A stretch of 12,229 bases of DNA from an uncultured Gammaproteobacteria bacterium (lineage in GTDB: Bacteria; Pseudomonadota; Gammaproteobacteria; Pseudomonadales; Pseudohongiellaceae): the NCBI GenBank assembly GCA_903889815.1, contig CAISYX010000323.1, positions 1 to 12,229 on the forward strand. The letters run 5' to 3'. Positions 5,832-12,229 of this stretch are shown here, piece after piece (position 1 is the first letter of the stretch; each line of letters opens with the position of its first letter). The position numbers and the translations under genes are program-made. Below the pieces are notes generated by a model, which was given only the letters and a program-made list of their open reading frames with translations, did no database searches and had not been told where the DNA came from.

Positions 5832-7427
5832 TCATCGCGGGTCGATCTGAGCCCGCGGAGCCTGATCCACGGCCTTCACAAAGAAGGCGAGGAAGCGCGC
5901 CATGCGCTCCAGGCCCGGCTCGGAAATGGCTTCAATCACCTCGCCGCTGGTGTGATAGAGCGGCGGAGCCTGCATGATCGTCACGATGGGGGCATCAATG
6001 CCACTATAGCCGCCGCCCTCGCCACTGGCCATGGTGGAGTTGCCGGACATGAAATTGGTGCCATAGCGCTGCACGCCCTGAGAAAACAGGTCCTGCAGGA
6101 AGGGCGCGCTGTTGGTGATGCCGGCGACGATAGGGGCTTCACCCGAATCGGCGATGAACTCGCGGTAGCCGTCATCGAACTGGCTGCGGGCCGGAGAAAA
6201 GTTGCGCTGCGCGACATGCTCGATGTTGATGGTCAGCACGGTGTTCTGCTCCAGCGCGGGATTCATGGCCACGAAATTGGCCGGGCCATTGAGGCCGGTG
6301 GTGTGGTGCCCGGCGCTGGCCATGAACACCAGTGTGCGGGACGGACGGTTTTCAGGGCGCGCAAAATGCCGTGCCAGCGCTATCTGCACAGCCATGCCAT
6401 CGCCGTTGTCGCCGGCGCCGTCAAACCAGGCGTCCACATGGGCATTGAGGACAATGATCTCGTCACTGTCGCGACCGGGCAGCACGGCAATGCCGTTCTC
6501 TGCAATCAGATTCGCGTAGAAGCCAGCCTCCAGCAGCACCTCGGCCTGCACACTGTCCTGCATTCCGGCTTCTGCAGCCTTGCTCAGCATGGATTCCAGA
6601 AACAGGCCGTCCCGGCCGCCCACGTTGAAACAGGGGCCGCCGCAGTTGCTGAAGTCCATGGCGCGCTCGTTGCCGGGCTGTTCGACGATGTTGATGACGC
6701 CGATGGCGCCCCGGGCAAACAGATTCTGCGCGCGCGGTACCGTGGGCTCGCGCTCGAAGACCGTATGCGCCTGTGGTGTGACCTGCTGCACGGCGATCTT
6801 GCCCCGCACATCAATATGGACCAGTTCCGCCGGGCTGCCAGTGCCCACATAGACAAGTGCGCCACGCAGTTCGCCGCCTTCTATGGCGGACGGTGCCAGG
6901 GGCATGGCTGTCTCGAGCACAATGTCGTCACTGCCGGCGCCGAAGGCCGGGTTGCCTTTCACGCGCAGTTCCCAGGCCAGGGGCAGCCAGAAGCGCTCGT
7001 CTTCCGGCATCTGAAATTCCTGCAGCTCTATGCCGGCGATGCCGGCCTCACGATACTGTGCCAGCATCCACTCGACCGTCTTGCGGGCCGAGGGAAAGCC
7101 GGCGATGCGGCCCCACAGCTGTCCGCTGCCGATCTCCCGCTGTGCGCGGCTCTGCTGTGAGAATCCGACGATCTGCTCAAGGTCCTGCCAGATCCGTGCT
7201 CCGCTGAACTCTTCCCATTGTTCTTCTCCTGGCGGCACCAGGGCAGCCACGGGGCCTCTGTCGCCAACGATCGCCGGAAGGCCGTCAATCTCGAAAGGGG
7301 GCGGCAGGGGCAGGCCGAACCAGGGAGCGGTGGAGAGAGCTTGCGCGTGCAACTGGGGTACGGACAGGGCAGACAGCAGGAGGAAGATGCTCGCTCGGGC
7401 GCGCCCATGGCCTTGGCTGTGCGACAT
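5832..7427 (-). CDS. Exported M28-like metallopeptidase with PA domain and altered active site
   Basis: The protein is 531 residues; the ATG at 7427 has AGAGGA 7 nt upstream. A Sec signal peptide (ASIFLLLSALSVPQLHAQA) ends near 30. A protease-associated (PA) insert spans about 180-260 (GALVYVGTGSPAELVHIDVRG, RAQNLFARGAIGVINI). The M28 zinc-peptidase fold lies at about 305-520. Conserved positions are His330 and Asp332 in NAHVDAW, the bridging Asp340 in GAGDNGDG, and His492 in LYHTSGE. The usual AEExGxxGS motif, whose first Glu is the general base and second a zinc ligand, reads SAGHHTTGLNG here (His374-His375), and the next ligand region reads NIEHVAQ (Glu403). It may therefore be a divergent or non-classical hydrolase rather than a standard aminopeptidase. 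CNGGPC-like Cys262/Cys266 may form a disulfide. It lies 109 bp upstream of the CHRD operon and diverges from the histidine kinase. Confidence 0.87.
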   Translation of the reverse strand: MSHSQGHGRARASIFLLLSALSVPQLHAQALSTAPWFGLPLPPPFEIDGLPAIVGDRGPVAALVPPGEEQWEEFSGARIWQDLEQIVGFSQQSRAQREIGSGQLWGRIAGFPSARKTVEWMLAQYREAGIAGIELQEFQMPEDERFWLPLAWELRVKGNPAFGAGSDDIVLETAMPLAPSAIEGGELRGALVYVGTGSPAELVHIDVRGKIAVQQVTPQAHTVFEREPTVPRAQNLFARGAIGVINIVEQPGNERAMDFSNCGGPCFNVGGRDGLFLESMLSKAAEAGMQDSVQAEVLLEAGFYANLIAENGIAVLPGRDSDEIIVLNAHVDAWFDGAGDNGDGMAVQIALARHFARPENRPSRTLVFMASAGHHTTGLNGPANFVAMNPALEQNTVLTINIEHVAQRNFSPARSQFDDGYREFIADSGEAPIVAGITNSAPFLQDLFSQGVQRYGTNFMSGNSTMASGEGGGYSGIDAPIVTIMQAPPLYHTSGEVIEAISEPGLERMARFLAFFVKAVDQAPRAQIDPR

Positions 7428-7510
7428 GCGTAATCCTCTTCACGACTGCGATTCTTGTTGTGCTCTCGTCGCAGCAGGGCAGGACAATGCACTGGCGAGT
7501 GGCCGGGAGC

Positions 7511-7528
7511 CCGGATTATGTCCGGATT
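7511..7528. repeat. CCGGATT direct repeat, 11-bp period, in the divergent promoter region
   Basis: CCGGATT occurs at 7511-7517 and again at 7522-7528, repeating every 11 bp and so on one DNA face. It overlaps the M28 -10 and the first bases of the kinase -35. Tandem half-sites with this phasing suit OmpR/PhoB-type response regulators; the cognate protein is unknown. Confidence 0.5.
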
Positions 7529-7543
7529 GCCCGTGCAATTCAA
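7515..7543 (-). promoter_or_regulatory. Promoter of the M28-like gene
   Basis: On the minus strand TTGAAT (7543-7538, 4/6) and CATAAT (7520-7515, 5/6) are separated by exactly 17 bp. The predicted start near 7508 gives a leader of about 80 nt. It overlaps the kinase promoter that reads the other way. Confidence 0.55.
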
Positions 7544-7555
7544 AGCCGATATGAT
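7527..7555 (+). promoter_or_regulatory. Promoter of the hybrid histidine kinase gene
   Basis: TTGCCC (7527-7532, 4/6) and TATGAT (7550-7555, 5/6) are separated by 17 bp. The start would be near 7562, leaving about 58 nt before the chosen ATG at 7620. This argues against the in-frame ATGs at 7455 and 7551, which lie upstream of or inside the promoter. Confidence 0.55.
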
Positions 7556-7619
7556 CCCGGCAACCCCGTGGGTGGTCTGTCTTGCAATTCCGCGAAGCAG
7601 TCTCGCTCAGATACAGGAA

Positions 7620-10600
7620 ATGTTGCAGAAACTTCGAATTGCATGGATGACAGTCTGCATACTGCTGGCAGGGATGAGCGGGGGGACTGCGTTGGCCGCT
7701 CTTCCTCTGGAGTCCGGTGCAGGTGAGCTGTCTCCCGGCAGCAACTTGAGTCTGATTGAGGACCCCCGCGCCAACTGGACGTTCGAAGACGCAGTGGCAG
7801 CGCTCGAAAGCCAGGGCGAAGTCTGGTCGGAACCTGGTTTTCCCACACTGGGTTATACGGAATCGGCCTACTGGGCTGCTGTGGATGTTGTCAACCGCTT
7901 TACGGAAGATCAGACCTGGCTGCTCAAGTTCAAGCTGGCCAGTCTCGATCGCCTGGATTTCTGGTACCAGGATTCTCAAGGGCAGTGGATTCAGAAGAGC
8001 GCCGGAGACACGCTGGCCTTTGACGGGCGTGACCTCGCCCACCACTCCCTCATATTTTCCTTTGAAGCCCTGGCCGGGCAGGCGCAGACGCTTTACGTGC
8101 GAGCACACTCCAATGGCTCCGTGCAGTTGCCAGTCACGCTGCTGAGTCTCGAAGAGTTTCAGCAGTCCTCCAAAAGCGAGTACTTCTGGATCGGGCTGTA
8201 TTACGGGATTGTCGCTGTCGTAACGTTTTACAGTCTGTTCATCTGGGTATCCACGCGTGAACAACTTTATCTGTACTACGTTTGTTTCCTCGTGTTTGGC
8301 GGGCTCTTCTCTTTCTCTTTTCAGGGACTGTCATTCCAGTACTTCTGGCCGGACAATCCCTACTGGGCCAATCGCAGCATCATGACGTTCATCGCGCTGG
8401 CATGTGCCTCAGGGCTGGCTTTCGCGCGCGCCTTCATCACGCTGGATCAATTCAATCCGCCCCTGGACAAGGTGTTCAGGGGCCTGATTGTCGCGTCTCT
8501 TGCCTATGCGCTCTTGTCGATCGTGATGCCTTACGGATTCCTCGTCATCCTGATGAATCTGTTCATTGTGATGCTCTTGGTGGTTGTGAGCATGGGCGCA
8601 GTGCAGGTGGCCAGGACAGGCTATCGTCCGGCGCAGTACATGCTGCTGGCATGGTCATTGCTGATGTTCGGCATTCTGATAGAGCTCGTGCAGCGCGTGG
8701 GGGTGAATCTGCCGCCCCTGCTGAGTTATCACAGCTTTCAATACGGCACCGCGCTGGCACTGGTGGTTCTGTCCTTCGGGCTGGGCGATCGCATCAACTC
8801 GCTGATCAAGGAATACAGTCTGGTGCAGGATGGCATGCTGAAGGCGAATCAGCTGAAGATCGAGGCGCTGCAGAAGGCCGATGATGTCAAGGAAGAGTTC
8901 ATCGCCAATGTCTCCCACGAATTGCGCACTCCGCTGACAGGCATCATCGGCCTGTCGGAGATCATTCTCGAAAAGAGTGCTACCTCGCTGGATGACAGTG
9001 CCCGCGAGAACCTCAACATGATTCGCATCAGCGGCCAGCGACTGGCAAATCTGGTGAATGACGTCATCGATTTCTCTGTCATCAAGAACGGGCATCTGGA
9101 ACTGCACAAGCGCCCGGTGGATCTCAAGAACATCTGCATTCTCGTGAACAAGATGTGCCGTCCGCTGATCGGCGACAAACCCATTCAGCTGGCCGAGAGT
9201 TTTCCGGCGGAGCCCGTGCTGGTGATGGGCGACGAAGACCGCCTGCAACAGATTCTCTTCAATCTGGTCTCCAATGCCATCAAGTTCACGCAGCGTGGCT
9301 GGGTGGCAGTGTCACTGGAAATCATCGGCACCGACGCACGCGTCATGGTGCGCGACACCGGCATCGGCATCTCCAGGGACCAGCAGTCGCGCATCTTCAA
9401 TCGCTTCTACCAGGTCGACGCCGCCGCCAGCCGTGAAGAAGGCGGCACCGGACTGGGGCTTTCAATCTCGCAGAAGCTGGTGGAGCTGCACGGCACCGAG
9501 ATCGTTCTGCGCAGCGCACCGGGGGAAGGCTCGACCTTCTATTTCGACCTGCCATTGCTGACAGTGAAAGATCGCATGACTGCCAGCAACAGCAAGCTCC
9601 AGAAGAAGGTGGTACAGGAATCCGGCGAGAAACTGAATGCAATTCTGCAGAGCAACCCCTCCCTGGTGGACCGTCGCAACGGGCGCCAGGACAGTGCCTC
9701 TGATCTGGGTCAGGCACCCCTTCTGCCGGGCCGCCGCCGCAAGATTCTGGTGGTGGACGACGAATTCCTGAACGTACGCATCGTCAAGGAGCACCTCTCC
9801 GGGCTCTATGAGATCGAGAGCGCCCTCAGCGGGCACGACGCTCTGATGATGCTGCAGCATGACAAGCCAGACCTTGTGATTCTTGACCTGATGATGCCCA
9901 TTATGACCGGCTTCGAGCTGTGTCGGCGTATCCGCGAAAAATACAGCATGGACGAGTTGCCCATCGTCGTCCTGACGGCCAAGAACCGCGTCGAGGATCT
10001 GGTCAAGGGGCTCAATCTCGGCGCCAACGACTACATCAGCAAGCCATTCAGCAAGGAAGAGTTGAAAGTGCGCGTGGGCAAGCAGTTCGAGATGCTCAAT
10101 CTGCTGGACATCCGGCAGGAAAACCAGCGTCTGGCCTGGCAGCTCAACAAGTATCAGGAAACCGAAAAGAAGTTGCGTGCCCGTGAGACGCGGCTGGCCA
10201 AGATGCTCGATGTGACGGGCGATGCCCTGGTGTCCATCGACGAGAGCGGCACGATTGTCTACATCAACAAGGCGGCCGAGACATTGCTGCGCGTGCCTGC
10301 CGAAGATTTTCAGGACGGCCCCGTGAGCCTGCTGGCCGAGCGTCTGGAACCTGTCTGCAAGGGCGTTTCCGAAGTGATTGGCTTCCCCTTACGGGAGTCA
10401 GTGATTTCCTCGCTGAACCAGCCGACTTATTTCACGTTTACCATCACGCAGCCAGACGAAGATGAGGATGCTGCTTCCACAGTGCGCCTGTGCGTGCTGC
10501 CGCTCAGTTTGGATCAGGAGTTCTACCTGCTGATGTTCCAGCGTGTCCTGCCGGCGGGTGAGAGTGATGGCGACATGCTGGTTGAAGGCTCACTGCCGCA

Positions 10601-11096
10601 GCTGATCGACCAGATCAACCGCAACGTGGAACGCACCCAGGTGCTCAGCGAATATCTTGCGCGGATCACGCCGGAAGACTTGCAGAAGCATCGCCATCTG
10701 TTTGCCGACCTTGAGAATGTCGACAAGATCATCCAGAGCCTGTCGGGCGCGCTTCCCCAGGATGGCGACGACGAACAGCAGTACCGCGAGGCGCTGGTCA
10801 AACTGATGCAGGACTGCCATTACTACTGGCAGAAGGTGACGGGCGAATCCATCATCGAGCTCGCAGAGAAGAGTCGTATCTGGAGCGTCAGTATCGACAA
10901 CGGTCGGCTGCGCACCCGCTCCATGAACCGCTATCTGTCCATCGACAAGCTGCCCGGCAACCCACGCTGGCGCCAGGTGGCCCGCACAGCCTATTTCGTG
11001 CTGTCGAAGGTGTCCCATGATGCGAAAGCCAAGAGTGCGCTGGAAAAATCCGTTGCCCGTCTGCAGGATATTGTCGAAGCCAAGGCGCTGACCTGA
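7620..11096 (+). CDS. Hybrid sensor histidine kinase: 7TMR-DISM sensor, HisKA, HATPase, receiver, PAS, unknown C-terminal domain
   Basis: The protein is 1158 residues. An N-terminal signal sequence (MTVCILLAGMSGGTALA within 10-26) leads into a beta-rich extracytoplasmic sensor like 7TMR-DISMED2 (about 40-180), then seven hydrophobic helices (about 188-390), the 7TMR-DISM type, which in other proteins is linked to carbohydrate or other small-ligand sensing. A short coiled coil (400-422) joins HisKA with phospho-acceptor His433 in SHELRTP. HATPase_c has the N-box Asn548/Asn552, DTGIG at 579-583 and GGTGLGL at 608-614. The receiver (707-825) has Asp713/714, phospho-acceptor Asp756 in ILDLMMP, Thr786 and Lys808. 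A coiled linker (828-860) and PAS domain (about 860-975) follow, then about 170 unassigned residues. All kinase and receiver catalytic residues are intact. No Hpt domain or partner regulator is in the window. The start is uncertain: AGGA lies only 1 nt before ATG 7620, and TTG 7623 is possible, but upstream starts clash with the promoter and the signal sequence. Confidence 0.9.
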   Translation: MLQKLRIAWMTVCILLAGMSGGTALAALPLESGAGELSPGSNLSLIEDPRANWTFEDAVAALESQGEVWSEPGFPTLGYTESAYWAAVDVVNRFTEDQTWLLKFKLASLDRLDFWYQDSQGQWIQKSAGDTLAFDGRDLAHHSLIFSFEALAGQAQTLYVRAHSNGSVQLPVTLLSLEEFQQSSKSEYFWIGLYYGIVAVVTFYSLFIWVSTREQLYLYYVCFLVFGGLFSFSFQGLSFQYFWPDNPYWANRSIMTFIALACASGLAFARAFITLDQFNPPLDKVFRGLIVASLAYALLSIVMPYGFLVILMNLFIVMLLVVVSMGAVQVARTGYRPAQYMLLAWSLLMFGILIELVQRVGVNLPPLLSYHSFQYGTALALVVLSFGLGDRINSLIKEYSLVQDGMLKANQLKIEALQKADDVKEEFIANVSHELRTPLTGIIGLSEIILEKSATSLDDSARENLNMIRISGQRLANLVNDVIDFSVIKNGHLELHKRPVDLKNICILVNKMCRPLIGDKPIQLAESFPAEPVLVMGDEDRLQQILFNLVSNAIKFTQRGWVAVSLEIIGTDARVMVRDTGIGISRDQQSRIFNRFYQVDAAASREEGGTGLGLSISQKLVELHGTEIVLRSAPGEGSTFYFDLPLLTVKDRMTASNSKLQKKVVQESGEKLNAILQSNPSLVDRRNGRQDSASDLGQAPLLPGRRRKILVVDDEFLNVRIVKEHLSGLYEIESALSGHDALMMLQHDKPDLVILDLMMPIMTGFELCRRIREKYSMDELPIVVLTAKNRVEDLVKGLNLGANDYISKPFSKEELKVRVGKQFEMLNLLDIRQENQRLAWQLNKYQETEKKLRARETRLAKMLDVTGDALVSIDESGTIVYINKAAETLLRVPAEDFQDGPVSLLAERLEPVCKGVSEVIGFPLRESVISSLNQPTYFTFTITQPDEDEDAASTVRLCVLPLSLDQEFYLLMFQRVLPAGESDGDMLVEGSLPQLIDQINRNVERTQVLSEYLARITPEDLQKHRHLFADLENVDKIIQSLSGALPQDGDDEQQYREALVKLMQDCHYYWQKVTGESIIELAEKSRIWSVSIDNGRLRTRSMNRYLSIDKLPGNPRWRQVARTAYFVLSKVSHDAKAKSALEKSVARLQDIVEAKALT

Positions 11097-11127
11097 TCTC
11101 CTGTTCCAAGCCCTCAGGAAAATGTCC

Positions 11128-11299
11128 ATGAGTCTTGAAAGAATAGCCACCGTGCGTTGCTTTGGCGGCGGCAGCGCAGGCCGGATTTCCGGTCGATTAC
11201 CGGGTGCGGCCTGGTTATGACCACGGCTACTGCTGCATCGCCACGTTCATCGAGGAACATCTGCGTTTTCACGCCGCGCATCTCGCGCGCATTGTGTAA
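11128..11299 (+). pseudogene. S-formylglutathione hydrolase relic (internal deletion and frameshift)
   Basis: An ATG at 11128, with AGGAA at 11116-11120, opens a reading frame starting MSLERIATVRCFGG, which looks like the N-terminus of S-formylglutathione hydrolase (FrmB/FghA, an esterase-D family alpha/beta hydrolase). In the +1-shifted frame from about 11171, AAQAGFPVDYRVRPGYDH (with the catalytic-His GYDH) and then IATFIEEHLRFHAAHLA give its C-terminus, ending at TAA 11297-11299. The family is about 280 residues, so some 230 central codons, including the nucleophile Ser in its GxSxG elbow, are missing. The junction falls in a GGCGGCGGC run (about 11164-11172), consistent with deletion through short repeats. 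GYCCI where functional enzymes have GYYFI or similar suggests later decay. The intact enzyme finishes glutathione-dependent formaldehyde oxidation. As read, frame 1 stops after 30 codons, so this is a non-functional remnant. Confidence 0.8.
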
Positions 11300-11357
11300 G
11301 GACTTGTTCCCTGTGCGTCGACTGCTGGTGTCTCGCGCATTGCCCGCGACTGGCATT

Positions 11358-11377
11358 CCGGGCGAGCCACTGCCCGG
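11358..11377. terminator. Possible stem-loop between convergent genes
   Basis: CCGGGC (11358-11363) and GCCCGG (11372-11377) form a perfect 6-bp GC stem with an 8-nt loop, between the formylglutathione hydrolase relic and the convergent prenyltransferase stop. There is no T-run on either side, so termination is only possible. The rest of 11300-11385 shows nothing recognisable. Confidence 0.25.
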
Positions 11378-11385
11378 CTGAGCCG

Positions 11386-12229
11386 CTACAGCAGGATTGC
11401 CTGCCAGTCGAGCGTTGCCAGCCACAGCAGCAGGCCCGCGCTCAGGATGAGAGCCTGGCTGACGCGGTCCTTGATGGCGAACACGATGGGGTCTTCAGAG
11501 ATCTGACCCCGGGCTGCCAGCAGCCAGATGCGCGTGACCAAGTATAACAGCAGCGGGCACAGCAGCCACAACAGTTCGGGGGTGGCGTATTGCTCGCGCG
11601 TGTCGTCGTTGTTGATGTAGAGCGCAAACACCATCACCGACATCAATGCACTGTTGCTGCCGAACATTGCCATCATGCGCAGGTCCTGCGCGTAGTACCC
11701 CCTCCCTTCCGACTGATTGATGCCGGCCTTCTGCAGGTAGTCCAGCTCTGTGTAACGCTTGACCACGGCCAGACTGAAAAACAGGAACATCGAGAAAGCC
11801 AGCAGCCAGAACGAGGGCACCACGGAGACTGCCGCCGCCCCCGCAATGATGCGCAGGGTGTAAAGTGCCGCCAGCATGATGACATCCACCAGCATGATGC
11901 GCTTGAGCACGAAACTGTAGAACCCGGTGCTCAGATAGTAGACCCCGAGGATGATGATGAATGCCCGCGGCAGCAGGCTGGCCAGCGCGAAGGCCAGCAT
12001 CAGCAGGGCCGGGCTGATCAGCAATCCAGTGAGCAGGGGAATCTCGCCGCTGGCAAGCGGGCGCAGGCGTTTGCTGTAATGTTGCCGGTCACTGGGCAGA
12101 TCCAGCAGATCATTCAGTACATACACGCTGGAGGCGCACAGGCCGAAGCTCAGAAAGGCGAGCAGTGCCTGCAGGAACAAGCCGGTATTGGTGAGTTCGT
12201 GGGCGAGCACCAGCGGCAGCAGTACCAGC
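11386..12229 (-). CDS. UbiA-family prenyltransferase, C-terminal membrane part (runs off the right edge)
   Basis: The minus strand is open from the window edge to the stop at 11386, showing 280 residues. A GTG at 12210 exists, but the frame stays open and hydrophobic before it (LVLLPLVLAHE), so the true start lies outside. The first Asp-rich motif of UbiA enzymes reads NDLLDLPSDRQHYSKRLRP, where the two Asp residues bind Mg-prenyl diphosphate. A cytoplasmic loop reads KRYTELDYLQKAG...GRGYYAQDL, and the second motif region is EDPIVFAIKDRVSQ. About seven to eight hydrophobic helices are visible. This matches the subgroup that includes decaprenyl-phosphate phosphoribosyltransferase and the proteobacterial proteins with an N-terminal HAD-phosphatase domain fused to UbiA, rather than ubiquinone-pathway UbiA. 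Whether a HAD domain is present cannot be seen here. It would transfer a prenyl or polyprenyl-phosphate group in the inner membrane; substrate unknown. Confidence 0.88.
   Translation of the reverse strand, partial: LVLLPLVLAHELTNTGLFLQALLAFLSFGLCASSVYVLNDLLDLPSDRQHYSKRLRPLASGEIPLLTGLLISPALLMLAFALASLLPRAFIIILGVYYLSTGFYSFVLKRIMLVDVIMLAALYTLRIIAGAAAVSVVPSFWLLAFSMFLFFSLAVVKRYTELDYLQKAGINQSEGRGYYAQDLRMMAMFGSNSALMSVMVFALYINNDDTREQYATPELLWLLCPLLLYLVTRIWLLAARGQISEDPIVFAIKDRVSQALILSAGLLLWLATLDWQAILL

Noticed and set aside
5952..7160. Open frame of 402 codons on the plus strand
   Set aside because: It is antisense to the M28-like gene, has no recognisable domain and a His/Gly/Ala-rich composition typical of a shadow in GC-rich DNA. 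The opposite strand has clear motifs.
7455..7619. Upstream starts (7455, 7551) for the histidine kinase
   Set aside because: They lie before or within the best -35/-10 pair and would bury the signal sequence under an Arg/Pro-rich leader.
7440..8264. 274-codon minus-strand open frame
   Set aside because: It lies across the divergent promoter region and the sensor domain of the kinase, has no motif or ribosome site, and the kinase frame is clearly the coding one.
1..12229. Search for CRISPR arrays, tRNA genes, IS ends, att sites or defence genes
   Set aside because: No spaced repeats, cloverleaf, transposase or terminal repeats were seen. Genes are packed and of ordinary metabolic or regulatory type.

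Overview
This GC-rich 12.2 kb window looks like chromosomal DNA of an aerobic gammaproteobacterium. That placement is inferred from gene content: a 7TMR-DISM hybrid histidine kinase, a PQQ dehydrogenase fused to cytochrome c, an AzoR/pirin pair under a LysR regulator, and a UbiA-family prenyltransferase. It has not been tested by search. There is no IS element, tRNA, rRNA, CRISPR array or integrase.

Layout. (a) 1-2118: the N-terminal half of a LysR-type regulator (minus) diverges from a two-gene operon (plus) encoding an AzoR-type FMN quinone/azo reductase and a pirin. The intergenic space carries a perfect 9-bp inverted repeat that is a good operator candidate. (b) 2112-7427: four consecutive minus-strand genes all encode exported proteins: an M28-like peptidase, a CHRD-domain protein, a PQQ dehydrogenase with an N-terminal cytochrome c domain, and a metallo-beta-lactamase-fold hydrolase. 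The last three look like one operon with its own promoter at about 5795-5822, overlapped by a large palindrome. (c) 7428-7619: a compact divergent control region in which the M28 and kinase promoters physically overlap and contain a helically phased CCGGATT direct repeat. (d) 7620-11096: a 1158-residue hybrid kinase (exported sensor domain, seven membrane helices, HisKA, HATPase, receiver, PAS, uncharacterised C-terminal domain). (e) 11128-11299: a relic of S-formylglutathione hydrolase in which only the two ends survive. (f) 11386 to the window end: the membrane part of a UbiA-family prenyltransferase (minus), continuing out of the window.

How the genes may work together (inference): block (b) would be a periplasmic oxidation module. 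The quinohemoprotein would pass electrons from an unknown alcohol or aldehyde substrate through its own heme, and the MBL hydrolase would act on a related substrate or product. The divergent kinase is a candidate regulator of at least the M28 gene. Block (a) resembles a quinone or aromatic stress response. The points most worth following are the altered active sites in the PQQ dehydrogenase and the M28-like protein, the unusual C-terminus of the kinase, and the collapsed formylglutathione hydrolase.
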